Shown piece by piece: positions 26,739 through 35,121 of a stretch of 64,000 bases of DNA. The stretch is from JAJYIW01 sp963781665 (lineage in GTDB: Bacteria > Chloroflexota > Anaerolineae > Anaerolineales > Anaerolineaceae). Below the pieces are notes generated by a model. It was not told the DNA's origin. It saw only the letters and a program-made list of their open reading frames with translations, and searched no databases. The stretch covers positions 930,001-994,000 of the forward strand of contig CAWAGA010000002.1 of the NCBI GenBank assembly GCA_963781665.1, given 5' to 3'. Every line of letters starts with the position of its first letter. Position 1 is the first letter of the stretch. Made by a program: the position numbers and the translations under genes.

Positions 26739-26804
26739 AGCCTTTACGAGACAGTAATCCCCATTAACTCTGAGTACTTGATACCACTGAAAAAAATATA
26801 TGAG

Positions 26805-26835
26805 CGAGCTGCATGGGATGAGCAGCTCGTTTGTT
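26805..26835 (+). terminator. Terminator of the pst-phoU operon
   Basis: CGAGCTGC (26805-26812), a 9-base loop and GCAGCTCG (26822-26829), then TTTGTT. The stem is perfect; the T-run is short but present. It separates the phosphate operon from the kinase-CHAD-ECF run. Confidence 0.75.
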
Positions 26836-26888
26836 ACTTAGAAATAATCCTATAAATTAACTCTAAATTTGCTGGTTTAGTTTTGTTA

Positions 26889-26894
26889 TATAAT
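26889..26894 (+). promoter_or_regulatory. Candidate -10 box before the kinase-CHAD-ECF operon
   Basis: TATAAT at 26889-26894 lies 41 bases upstream of the GTG start of the first kinase-like gene and after the pst terminator. No convincing -35 is seen 17 bases upstream. AAAGGA at 26925-26930 then serves as ribosome site. Confidence 0.4.
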
Positions 26895-26935
26895 ATATTC
26901 AGTTTGACGGATAATCGATTGTGTAAAGGATTGCT

Positions 26936-27691
26936 GTGTTACAGAAAAATGCTTATCAAGGAAAGTTAATTGTCGTCGAAGGCATCGACGGCAGCGGAAA
27001 ATCGACTCAAATCGATCTTCTATATAAGTGGCTCGAAAGCCGGGGCAAGGCGGTCTATTTCAGCGAGTGGAATTCTTCCAAGTTGGTCAAAAGCACCACC
27101 CGCCTGGCGAAGAAAGAGCACATGTTTACCCCAACTACCTTCAGTTTATTGCAAGCCACAGATTTCGCTGAACGCTGGGAGAACCTGATCTTGCCTATGC
27201 TGAAGGCCGGGGTGATCGTCTTAGCTGACCGTTTTGCATTTACCGCTTTTGCTCGCGACGTAGCCCGTGGCGTTGATCCGTTGTGGGTGCGTAATCTCTA
27301 TTCCTTCGCCCCCCAGCCGGATATCACCCTTTATTTCCGGGTGCCGCTGGACGTGGCCGTCGACCGCATCCTGTCCAGCCGCTCAAAAATTAAGTATTAC
27401 GAGGCCGGGATGGACCTGGGCTTATCCGATAGCAGGGTAACGTCTTTTCGCCTCTTTCAGCAAAAGATTTTGGACGAATACGACAAAATGGTCGACGAAT
27501 TTGGTTTTACAGTGATCGATGGCGATCTTCCGGTGCAGATGCAGCAGCGCCGGGTGCGCCAAATCGTCCGCAAACAACTCCAGACCTGGCAGGGACTGCC
27601 CAACCCGCGCTCCCGCTCTCGCACCAGAACGCCTCAGCGTAATCTCAAACCGGTTGCGGCTGCAGTCACATCCACAGGAGAGAGCCAATGA
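26936..27691 (+). CDS. Thymidylate-kinase-like P-loop kinase (paralogue 1)
   Basis: A 251-residue protein of the thymidylate kinase superfamily, which normally phosphorylates dTMP with ATP. Walker A is complete (GIDGSGKST, 16-24), followed by TQIDLLYKWLESRG; the DR-x motif is ADRF (97-100). The phosphate-binding area reads AFARDVARG instead of the usual AYQ-x-RG, and there is GMDLGLS near 161-167. A C-terminal tail rich in Arg, Thr and Pro (about 220-251) is unusual. GTG start with AAAGGA upstream. It overlaps the next paralogue by 4 bp and sits between phoU and a CHAD gene, so a nucleotide or polyphosphate kinase role is possible; ordinary dTMP kinase activity is not certain. Confidence 0.8.
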   Translation: MLQKNAYQGKLIVVEGIDGSGKSTQIDLLYKWLESRGKAVYFSEWNSSKLVKSTTRLAKKEHMFTPTTFSLLQATDFAERWENLILPMLKAGVIVLADRFAFTAFARDVARGVDPLWVRNLYSFAPQPDITLYFRVPLDVAVDRILSSRSKIKYYEAGMDLGLSDSRVTSFRLFQQKILDEYDKMVDEFGFTVIDGDLPVQMQQRRVRQIVRKQLQTWQGLPNPRSRSRTRTPQRNLKPVAAAVTSTGESQ

Positions 27692-28380
27692 AACAGGTTG
27701 AATTTTACGGAGCTGGTTTCCCATACAACCCTGTCAAGGAATTACCGGGGAAGTTAATCGTGCTCGAAGGCACAGATGGCGTGGGGCGGTCGACCCAGAT
27801 CCAGTTGCTGCGGCGCTGGTTAGAAGACGAAGGATTTGCCGTGTCGGATACCGGCCTACGCCGCTCTCCGATGACCCAACCAGGGCTCGAAGCTGCTAAA
27901 TCGGGCCATACTCTCAGCCGGCTGACGATGAGCCTTTTTTATGCAACAGATTTCGCTGACCGCCTGGAAAACCAGATCATACCAGCGCTCAAGGCGGGTT
28001 TCTATGTCCTTTCAGATCGTTATCTGTTTTCGATCATCGCTCGCGATATTGTGCGGGGCGCTAATTACGAATGGGCGCGTAAGGTATATGGATTTGCCCC
28101 CAAACCCGATATCATCCTGTACTTGAAGACAGACGTCAATCACCTGGTGTCTCGGATGGTATATGGGCGAGGTTTCGACTATTGGGAATCCGGCATGGAT
28201 TTTCATTTTGCAGAAAATTTGTACGACAGCTTCTGCAAATACCAGTCTCTGCTTATTAAAGAATTTGACCGGATGGCGGACGAATTCGGCTTCACCTGCA
28301 TCGATGCCAACCGTTCGTCACAGGAGGTTTTCGAAGACCTGAAACAATCCATCAGGCCTTTGACGGCTGAATCAACCTGA
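27688..28380 (+). CDS. Thymidylate-kinase-like protein with altered Walker A (paralogue 2)
   Basis: A 230-residue paralogue of the preceding kinase, alignable over nearly its whole length (GKLIVLEGTDG, STQIQLLRRWLE, YATDFADRLENQIIP, LSDRYLFSIIARDIVRG). The Walker A motif reads GTDGVGRST (28-36): the essential Lys is Arg34. Asp110-Arg111-Tyr112 keeps the family DRY motif. Such a Lys to Arg change usually lowers ATP hydrolysis, so this may be a regulatory or structural partner of paralogue 1. It overlaps that gene by 4 bp and is followed by the CHAD gene after 11 bp, so the products are probably made together and may form a heterodimer. The reading frame is intact, arguing against decay. Confidence 0.8.
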   Translation: MKQVEFYGAGFPYNPVKELPGKLIVLEGTDGVGRSTQIQLLRRWLEDEGFAVSDTGLRRSPMTQPGLEAAKSGHTLSRLTMSLFYATDFADRLENQIIPALKAGFYVLSDRYLFSIIARDIVRGANYEWARKVYGFAPKPDIILYLKTDVNHLVSRMVYGRGFDYWESGMDFHFAENLYDSFCKYQSLLIKEFDRMADEFGFTCIDANRSSQEVFEDLKQSIRPLTAEST

Positions 28381-28391
28381 GGGAGGTAAGG

Positions 28392-29393
28392 ATGGGGACA
28401 AAAAAAGACGAAAGCATCCTCATTTACGGCGCGGGTGTGCTGGTAAAACAAGTTGATGCGCTCCGCCAGGAGATCGACGGCGTACGCAATGGGGAAGATA
28501 TCGAATATGTCCATCGCATGCGGGTGGCTTCGCGCCGTCTACGCAATGCATTCGCATTATTCTCCCCAGCCTTACCCCAAAAAAGGCTCACCGCCTGGCA
28601 ATCTCATATCAAGATGGTGACTAAAGCCTTAGGGGCCGCCCGTGATACTGACGTCCAGATCGACTTATTAAATAAGTTTTATAGCAAGCTGCCCAAGCCA
28701 GAGCTCAAAACAGGAATCCACCGTCTGATTGTCCGTCTCAACCAAAAGAGAACCCTGCTGCAGCAAAAAGTAGCGGTTGACCTCGACATCCTTGAAGCCA
28801 GCCAGATATTAAAAGAGATGGGACAGCGCCTGACGCTCATTGCCGCCCGCGACAATCAAGAAAGCGGATATTCCCCGGTTCTCTACCAACACAGCAGCCA
28901 GTCTATAACCTCCCGCCTGGACGATTTCTTATCCTACGAAAGCTTCGTTGAAAAGCCTGAGTGTCTTACTGAGCTGCACGCAATGCGGATCGCTGCCAAG
29001 CACCTGCGCTATACCCTGGAAACATTTGCCCCGTTATACCCAGAAAATATGAAGGATTTGATCCAAATTATGCGCCAGTTCCAGGATGAACTGGGTGAAA
29101 TCCATGATTGTGACGTGTGGAATGACTATCTACCCAATTTTATCGAGAGAGAACGCCAGCGCACTTTGAAGTACTATGGAAACGCAAGGGCAATGAAGCA
29201 CATCACTCCTGGCCTGAAATATTTTCTTCATGACAGGCAGGAAAGCCGCCAGCGTCACTACCTCAGTTTTGTCGAGCTTTGGAAAAAAAACGTAACCGCT
29301 AGCACCTGGAGTAAATTGAGGGGAACCATCCAGGAGCCATTGACGCCAAACTCCTCACCGCCTGTTGAGGAGATTACCATCCTGGAGTTATAG
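28392..29393 (+). CDS. CHAD domain protein (polyphosphate-associated)
   Basis: A 333-residue all-helical CHAD protein. CHAD domains carry conserved His and basic residues that bind polyphosphate and target proteins to polyphosphate granules. Both repeats are visible: VHRMRVASRRLRNAF (about 38-52) and LHAMRIAAKHLRYTLETF (about 196-213), with DDL-like acidic loops such as QDELGEIHDCDVWNDYL. No CYTH triphosphatase domain is fused to it. GGGAGG precedes the ATG. It sits 11 bp after the second kinase-like gene and 18 bp before a phosphoesterase, within a run that also holds a polyphosphatase-type HD protein. Confidence 0.92.
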   Translation: MGTKKDESILIYGAGVLVKQVDALRQEIDGVRNGEDIEYVHRMRVASRRLRNAFALFSPALPQKRLTAWQSHIKMVTKALGAARDTDVQIDLLNKFYSKLPKPELKTGIHRLIVRLNQKRTLLQQKVAVDLDILEASQILKEMGQRLTLIAARDNQESGYSPVLYQHSSQSITSRLDDFLSYESFVEKPECLTELHAMRIAAKHLRYTLETFAPLYPENMKDLIQIMRQFQDELGEIHDCDVWNDYLPNFIERERQRTLKYYGNARAMKHITPGLKYFLHDRQESRQRHYLSFVELWKKNVTASTWSKLRGTIQEPLTPNSSPPVEEITILEL

Positions 29394-29411
29394 CATTCAT
29401 GAGAGGAATCC

Positions 29412-30149
29412 TTGAGAATCGCGCTAATTGGTGACGTGCATGCTAACCTGCCAGCACTCGATGCAGTCATCAGTCATGCCAGCCACCAACATATTGAAGA
29501 TATTTGGAACCTGGGTGATTTTGTTGGCTACGGGGCATATCCCGATGAAGTCGTGAAAGAGCTCCGGCGGATCGAAGCTACCAGCATCCTGGGCAATTAC
29601 GACCGGAAAGTCCTCAGGGTGGAAACCAAGATTGGGGATTGGGCCAGTCATAAAATGCCCCATAAATTACTGGCATTTACATGGGCGTTTGACCATCTTT
29701 CGAAGACCAATCGAGCTTATCTGCAAAGTCTGCCAGAAGAACGCCTGATCCCAGTAATGGGGTTTCTGGTCCTGATGACCCACGGAAGCCCAATTTCCAG
29801 GAATGAACATCTAAGTCCCGACACACCTGTCGAGCGGCTGCGAGGCCTGACTCATACCACCAACGCCAATATCATATTATGTGCTCACTCGCACCAGGCT
29901 TTCAAACGCCGGGTCGATGACGTCTGGTTTGTTAACCCCGGCAGCGTCGGGCGGCCTGACGACGGTGACCCGCGAGCCAGCTATGCCATCATCACGTTCG
30001 ATGCGGGCGGATTCAAATGTGATCATTTCCGGGTGGCTTATGACGTTGAGAAAGCAGTCGCAGCCATCAATGCTGCCAATTTACCGATCGAATTTGCCCA
30101 GATGGCCCGCCAGGGCCGCAGCCTGGCCTGGGTGCTGGCACAAAATTAG
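29412..30149 (+). CDS. Calcineurin-like metallophosphoesterase (YfcE/MPP family)
   Basis: A 245-residue two-metal phosphoesterase starting at TTG with GAGAGG upstream. All metal-ligand motifs are intact: GDVHANLPAL (about 7-16), GDFVGYGAYPDE (about 36-47), GNYDRK (about 60-65), MTHGSPIS (about 121-128) and CAHSHQAF (about 157-164), plus NPGSVGRPDDGDPRASY near the C-terminus. It is cytoplasmic with no signal peptide. It could cleave a phosphodiester or polyphosphate-related substrate; the family cannot give the substrate. Neighbours at 18 and 15 bp show it is in the same operon as CHAD and the HD protein. Confidence 0.9.
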   Translation: MRIALIGDVHANLPALDAVISHASHQHIEDIWNLGDFVGYGAYPDEVVKELRRIEATSILGNYDRKVLRVETKIGDWASHKMPHKLLAFTWAFDHLSKTNRAYLQSLPEERLIPVMGFLVLMTHGSPISRNEHLSPDTPVERLRGLTHTTNANIILCAHSHQAFKRRVDDVWFVNPGSVGRPDDGDPRASYAIITFDAGGFKCDHFRVAYDVEKAVAAINAANLPIEFAQMARQGRSLAWVLAQN

Positions 30150-30164
30150 AACAAAGAGAATTGC

Positions 30165-30824
30165 ATGCTAACCAACTCCGAAAATGTACTCCTGGATTCT
30201 GAAGACCTGGCTTCGCCAGAAAGCGCGCCCGACGATCGTGAAGATATCCGCATTCATCCGATCCTCCAACTGGCGCAGTTGTGTGATTACGAAGCGGCAC
30301 ACAGCAACCATGTCTCCTTTCTGGCGCTGCGGTTGTTCGACGAGTTGTATCCGCTGCACCTGTTGGGCGTCAAAGAGCGTTTCTGGCTTAACGCGGGTGG
30401 TTTGCTCCACGATATCGGCTGGATCGAAGGCGGGCGGTCACATCACAAAACCAGCATGCGCATTATCCTGACGACGTCGATGCTCCCCTTCAGCAATAAA
30501 GAACGTCTGATCGTCGGATCGATCGCTCGCTATCACCGTAAGAGCCTACCCAAACAAAAACACGATAATTTTGCCGCTTTGACAACAGATGAACAGCGCC
30601 AAACGACTATCCTGGCAGCTTTTTTACGGCTTGCAGATGGCCTCGATCGCGATCATTATGGGCAGATCATCGATCTTAAGTGCCAGATCGATGCTGAAAG
30701 AATCCGGATTGCAGCCTGCGCTTCCCAACCGGTTGAAGCGCTCCTGCTGGTAGCAGCCCACAAGAGCGACCTATTAGCAAAGGTATTCAACCGTTCGATC
30801 CAATTGGTTTGGGAGCCAGTTTGA
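30165..30824 (+). CDS. Stand-alone Ppx/GppA C-terminal HD domain protein
   Basis: A 219-residue protein that matches only the C-terminal HD part of exopolyphosphatase/guanosine pentaphosphatase. The metal motif is LLHDIGWIEGG (about 82-92), then HHKTSM, and the characteristic RYHRKSLPKQKH (about 124-135) and LAAFLRLADGLDRDH (about 151-165). The N-terminal ASKHA phosphatase domain of Ppx is missing, and no fragment of it lies upstream. The frame is intact and overlaps the next gene, so it appears to be a functional free domain. With the CHAD protein it suggests polyphosphate or (p)ppGpp chemistry. The actual activity (binding, hydrolysis, regulation) is not known. Confidence 0.85.
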   Translation: MLTNSENVLLDSEDLASPESAPDDREDIRIHPILQLAQLCDYEAAHSNHVSFLALRLFDELYPLHLLGVKERFWLNAGGLLHDIGWIEGGRSHHKTSMRIILTTSMLPFSNKERLIVGSIARYHRKSLPKQKHDNFAALTTDEQRQTTILAAFLRLADGLDRDHYGQIIDLKCQIDAERIRIAACASQPVEALLLVAAHKSDLLAKVFNRSIQLVWEPV

Positions 30825-31618
30825 GCGTTATTACTTTGCTGACCGACTTTGGCGCCAATGATGGCTACGTGGGGGTGATGAAAGGAGTGATCTGGTCTAT
30901 CGCTCCTCAAGCGCAAATCGCCGACCTGACCCACGAAATCCCCCCTCAAGATGTCCTGACCGGAGCCATAACACTGGAACGCTGCGTCCCTTTTTTTCCA
31001 CCGGGGACAGTGCACGTTGCTGTCGTCGATCCGGGTGTTGGCACCCACCGCCGGTCGATAGCTGCCCTCATCGAACGCCAATACTTCGTCGGCCCGGACA
31101 ACGGCCTTGCGACCCTGCTGATAGAATCAGCCGAACGGCAGGGAGCAGAAATCACGGTGGTCAACCTGGACAAACCGGCCTATTGGTTAAATAAAATCAG
31201 CACAACTTTTCACGGACGAGATATCTTTGCACCGGTAGGTGCCCACCTGGCTAATGGCGTGCCGGTCGGCTCAATCGGATCATTGATCCACGACCCGCAC
31301 CGTATTTCTATACCAACCCCAGATGCGATAGAAGCGGGTTGGAGGGGGCAAATCGTGAGGATCGATCATTTTGGTAACTGCGCAACCAACCTGGAACGCC
31401 ACCATATCGCTAAAACTGGCCGGATCCAGGTAAAGATAAAGGGGCGAATCATTACCGACATGGTAAAATCATTTGGAGAGCGCTCATCCGGTGAGCTGGC
31501 AGCGATGATCAACAGCGACGATCGCCTGGAAATTGCAGTCGTCAACGGCAGCGCTTCCCAACTCCTGAACGCTCGGGTGGGCGATCGAGTCGAAATTACT
31601 TCTTTAAACCAGGTTTAA
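30821..31618 (+). CDS. S-adenosylmethionine hydrolase (SAM hydroxide adenosyltransferase, DUF62)
   Basis: Member of the fluorinase/chlorinase/DUF62 family, 265 residues. Most members split SAM with water into adenosine and methionine. LTDFGANDGYVGVMKGV has the conserved Asp near the N-terminus, HVAVVDPGVGTHRR (about 66-79) and FVGPDNGLATLL (about 86-97) are hallmark segments, and FHGRDIFAPVGAHLA (about 123-137) carries the Arg-Asp pair of the hydrolase branch. IDHFGNCATNL is in the C-terminal domain. I prefer the TTG at 30821, with GGGAG 5 bases upstream, overlapping the previous stop. It is followed directly by the ECF importer genes, so its products or a related nucleoside may be linked to transport. 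Confidence 0.88.
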   Translation: MSVITLLTDFGANDGYVGVMKGVIWSIAPQAQIADLTHEIPPQDVLTGAITLERCVPFFPPGTVHVAVVDPGVGTHRRSIAALIERQYFVGPDNGLATLLIESAERQGAEITVVNLDKPAYWLNKISTTFHGRDIFAPVGAHLANGVPVGSIGSLIHDPHRISIPTPDAIEAGWRGQIVRIDHFGNCATNLERHHIAKTGRIQVKIKGRIITDMVKSFGERSSGELAAMINSDDRLEIAVVNGSASQLLNARVGDRVEITSLNQV

Positions 31619-31652
31619 AGAACTTTAAGCATTCTTCAGGGTTTAAACCAGC

Positions 31653-33281
31653 ATGGATTCATCCACACTTTTATCTGTGGACAGTCTTGAGTTCCGATAT
31701 CGCAGCCGGAGCGAGCCTTCGATCAGCGATATCAGTTTTGATGTTCACCCTGGAGAGCTTTTATTGATTGCTGGCGCCAGCGGTTGTGGAAAGACCACCC
31801 TGGTTCGTTGTATCAATGGCCTGATCCCGCGCAGTTACAAGGGGGAGATCAGCGGAAAAATACGGATCAATGGCAAGGAAACCAGCGCTTTATCACTGTC
31901 TCAAATATCTCAGAAGGTCGGCACTGTCCTCCAGGACCCGGAACGCCAGATATTAGGCACGCGGGTGATGAGCGAAGTCGCTTTTGGGTTGGAAAACCTG
32001 GGATGGAGCCGGGAAGATATTGTAGCCTCGGTCGACCAGGCCCTGGACCATCTTGGCATCAGCCGGCTGCGAGAGAGAGAAACTTTCAACCTTTCCGGAG
32101 GCGAAAAACAAAAAGTCGCCCTGGCTGGTGTCCTGGCGATGCGCCCCAGCATTTTACTGCTCGATGAACCCCTGGCAAGCCTGGACCCTGCCAGCGCTCA
32201 AGAAACCCTTGCTTTAGTTCGCCACCTGGCTGATGAGGGAATGGCTGTTTTAATGATAGAACACCGGGTCGAAGATGTGCTCAAGATCAAGCCCGATCAG
32301 GTGATGTTCATGATGGGCGGGCGGATTCATTACTTCGGGAAGGCAGAAGGATTGAAAAACGTCGTTGATTACCACGAAGTCAAGCTTCCTGCCCAAATGA
32401 TCATCGAAATGGCTGCCGCCGACCCCGCGCCTGCTGAAATCCGGCGTTTAGTGGATTGGAAAACAAATAATAACAGCGAATCTGGCCAACCTCTGGTCCA
32501 CTTTGAAGACGTTGGTTTTGGCTACGGAAACGACCCTGAGGTACTGCATGGCATTACCCTCGACATCAACCCGGGGGACGTCATTGCTGTGTTGGGAGCT
32601 AACGGTGCCGGGAAGACAACGCTGGTCAAGCACGCCATTGGTCTGCTGAAACCGGTAAAAGGTCAGGTGTTCGTTTCGGGGCGGAACACACGTGAAACCA
32701 GCGTCGCCCAAATTGCCAACACCCTCGGTTACGTTTTTCAAAGTCCCAGCCACATGCTGTTCGCCCCAACCGTGAATGAGGAGCTGGCATTTGGTCCGAC
32801 CAACCTGGGACATACACCTGAGGATATAGAAAAGGAGGTGAACGAAGCGATTCAGATTGTGAATCTGGCCGGGATGGAGAAAGATCCACCCCTGGCCCTC
32901 TCCTTCGGGCAGCAGAAAAGGGTCAGCATTGCCGCGATACTCGCTATGCGTTCGCAAGTATTGGTGATGGACGAACCAACAGCAGGTCAGGATTATAAAA
33001 ATTATATGAGCTTCATGGATTCCATCCTGCGCCTGCCCAGTTTTCAGGCCATCCTGTTCATCACCCACGACATCGACCTGGCGGTCGTTTACGCAAACCG
33101 GGTGCTCCTGGTCAATGATGGGCGAGTAGTCGCAGATGGCCGTCCGGTTGAGGTCTTGAGCGATTTCGAGCGGCTGCGCTCTTGCCGGCTCGTGCCCACT
33201 TCGCTCCTGCAAGCCAACCTGGATCACCTGGCAAAGACAAAACGATTTATGCGCGCTGAAGCCCTGGCCCACATCCAATAA
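31653..33281 (+). CDS. ECF transporter ATPase, fused EcfA-EcfA' (two ABC domains)
   Basis: A 542-residue protein with two complete ABC domains, the energising subunits of an energy-coupling-factor importer in one chain. Domain 1 has GASGCGKTT (about 36-44), LSGGEKQKVALAG and LLLDEPLASLDP; domain 2 (from about 285) has GANGAGKTT, a variant signature LSFGQQKRVSIAA and VLVMDEPTAGQD. Most ECF systems encode these as two genes. It is followed after 53 bp by the S component and then the T component. The signature of domain 2 has Phe for Gly, so the two sites may not be equivalent. Confidence 0.93.
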   Translation: MDSSTLLSVDSLEFRYRSRSEPSISDISFDVHPGELLLIAGASGCGKTTLVRCINGLIPRSYKGEISGKIRINGKETSALSLSQISQKVGTVLQDPERQILGTRVMSEVAFGLENLGWSREDIVASVDQALDHLGISRLRERETFNLSGGEKQKVALAGVLAMRPSILLLDEPLASLDPASAQETLALVRHLADEGMAVLMIEHRVEDVLKIKPDQVMFMMGGRIHYFGKAEGLKNVVDYHEVKLPAQMIIEMAAADPAPAEIRRLVDWKTNNNSESGQPLVHFEDVGFGYGNDPEVLHGITLDINPGDVIAVLGANGAGKTTLVKHAIGLLKPVKGQVFVSGRNTRETSVAQIANTLGYVFQSPSHMLFAPTVNEELAFGPTNLGHTPEDIEKEVNEAIQIVNLAGMEKDPPLALSFGQQKRVSIAAILAMRSQVLVMDEPTAGQDYKNYMSFMDSILRLPSFQAILFITHDIDLAVVYANRVLLVNDGRVVADGRPVEVLSDFERLRSCRLVPTSLLQANLDHLAKTKRFMRAEALAHIQ

Positions 33282-33346
33282 CCCAGGCATGATGACCCAA
33301 ATACGAATCCCGTTTTTCTTTTTTCGCATCGATTATGGAGGATGAA

Positions 33347-34261
33347 ATGACACGCAAAATGGTTTCAATTGTTGTCCCTTTGGTCGCAGTTCTGGTCTTC
33401 TTTTTAGGAATTGTATTAATTGGGGGGCTGATCAATCCAAACCTTCAGCTCGATCAAACCGGCTTGCTTCGTTTTCTTTTTGTAGCTTTGGGATTGGTGA
33501 TCGTGTTTGCGGTCTATTCAGTTACGCGTGCGAGCAATATCTGGGTGGTGGGCACCCGCGAAGTCGTTTATATGGCCATCGGTGCTGCGCTCTATGCTGT
33601 TTTTTCGTATCTATTCAACGGCACCGTATTCGTCGTGCCTTCAGTCAGCCAGGTAGCACTCCGCCCGGCAATAGCCATCCCGATGTTTTTTGGGTTTGCC
33701 TTCGGCCCCACGGTAGGTCTGTTCACCGGGGCGGTCGGTAACATGTTCGGCGATGCCCTGACCGGCTTCGGCCTGTCGCCTCAATGGAGCGTTGGTAATG
33801 GCCTGGTTGGTATGATTGCCGGCATGGTCTTCCTCTTCAAAGACCGCAAGAAGAGCATCGATACCGTTCTGATCATCGGCGCCGTTCTGACCCTGCTGGT
33901 AACAGCCCTGTTCTTCCTCAATCGGGATATCACCAATGGAATGGTCTATCCCTTCGACCAGCCGGTTTCCATCCTGGCAGGTATCTCAATCGTGATCGGC
34001 TTTTTGCTGGTTGTGATTGTTCGCTTTGCCTTTGGCAAAAATGTTGACCTGGCGGCTGCGGTGACCTGGAGCATGTTGGGCAACTTGATCGGCCTGGGTT
34101 TTGCAGCTATCTCGGATATCTGGATCAACGGTTATTCTCCGACAGTTGCAATCGTGGGTGAATTCATCCCGGCAGCCGGCCCGAACCTGATCTTTGCCGC
34201 CATCCTCGTGCCGATCCTCGTCGTCGCCTACATGTCTTTGCAAAGGCAAACCGGGAGGTAA
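33347..34261 (+). CDS. ECF transporter substrate-binding S component
   Basis: Membrane substrate-binding subunit of the ECF importer, 304 residues from the ATG at 33347, chosen because GGAGG lies 5 bases upstream. About eight hydrophobic segments can be seen, more than the six-helix core. REVVYMAIGAALYAVFSYL (about 67-85) has the AxxxA-type helix that contacts the T component, and FGFAFGPTVGLFTGAVGN (about 115-132) is a typical central loop-helix. An S component this long is unusual. No riboswitch is visible upstream, and the substrate is unknown. The adjacent SAM hydrolase hints at a nucleoside, methionine derivative or vitamin. Confidence 0.83.
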   Translation: MTRKMVSIVVPLVAVLVFFLGIVLIGGLINPNLQLDQTGLLRFLFVALGLVIVFAVYSVTRASNIWVVGTREVVYMAIGAALYAVFSYLFNGTVFVVPSVSQVALRPAIAIPMFFGFAFGPTVGLFTGAVGNMFGDALTGFGLSPQWSVGNGLVGMIAGMVFLFKDRKKSIDTVLIIGAVLTLLVTALFFLNRDITNGMVYPFDQPVSILAGISIVIGFLLVVIVRFAFGKNVDLAAAVTWSMLGNLIGLGFAAISDIWINGYSPTVAIVGEFIPAAGPNLIFAAILVPILVVAYMSLQRQTGR

Positions 34262-34272
34262 TCACCTGACCC

Positions 34273-35121
34273 ATGCTGGTTACCTGGCGCTACCGTAAGC
34301 GAAAATCACTCATCCAAAGCTTCGACCCGCGAGCCTGGCTCATCTTTTATGCCTGCTACCTGATGTCGACTCTATTCTTCTGGGACGTTCGTTTCCTGTC
34401 CTTTTTTCTGACAATCGCCCTGGTCGTGGTTTTCACTTCTGGTATCAAATGGAAGGAAATGTCGCGGGCCTGGATCTTCATCGGGGGCTTTATCCTCCTG
34501 TTTTCCTTTCTGACCTTCCTGACCGGGAGGGGTGGGATGGAACTCTACACCCAGGAGCACCTGATCAAAAGCCTCCAGGCCCCCTTCACCATTTTCGGCT
34601 GGCGCCCAAGCCTGGATATCACCATTGAGCGCTCGTTTTACGCCCTCAGCATGCTGGCAAGGGTATTCAGCATTGCCAGCATGACCATCCTGATCCCCTA
34701 TTCGCTCAACCCGATCCATTACGGGATCGCCTTCCACGGCCTGGGATTACCAGACAAAATCGCCTATGCCATGGATCTGACCATGCGTTTCATCCCGACC
34801 TTCGGGCGCGATTTCAGCCTGACAATGGACGCCCAACGCGCGCGCGGGTACGAGATTGAGAAGCTGCGCGGCGGTTTGTTTGCCCAGGTACGCAAGCTGG
34901 CTCCGCTGATCGTGCCGGTTACCATTCATGCTATCGCCGGCAGCGAGGACATTATCGACGCCATGGACCTGCGCGCCTTTGGCATTGGGCCACGGACCTG
35001 GCTGGAGCAGCTTCATTACCGGCGGCGCGACCGCATCCTGATCGGCATCGGCATTATCATTATCACAATTTCGATCAGCCTATCGCTTTTCGGTCTTGGC
35101 AAGTTCTGGGCTCCGGTTTGA
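34273..35121 (+). CDS. ECF transporter transmembrane T component
   Basis: Membrane coupling subunit of the ECF importer, 282 residues. N-terminal membrane spans (about 15-65) are followed by spans near 115-150; the cytoplasmic coupling helices carry the two Ala-Arg-Gly style motifs, DAQRARGYEIEK (about 188-199) and DAMDLRAFGIGP (about 233-244), which dock on the ATPases. A final span ends the protein. It starts 11 bp after the S-component gene and is the last gene of the run starting at 26936. Confidence 0.9.
   Translation: MLVTWRYRKRKSLIQSFDPRAWLIFYACYLMSTLFFWDVRFLSFFLTIALVVVFTSGIKWKEMSRAWIFIGGFILLFSFLTFLTGRGGMELYTQEHLIKSLQAPFTIFGWRPSLDITIERSFYALSMLARVFSIASMTILIPYSLNPIHYGIAFHGLGLPDKIAYAMDLTMRFIPTFGRDFSLTMDAQRARGYEIEKLRGGLFAQVRKLAPLIVPVTIHAIAGSEDIIDAMDLRAFGIGPRTWLEQLHYRRRDRILIGIGIIIITISISLSLFGLGKFWAPV

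Noticed and set aside
33282..33346. Riboswitch before the ECF S component
   Set aside because: Only 65 bases, pyrimidine-rich and without recognisable aptamer structure; the other gaps of this operon are shorter.
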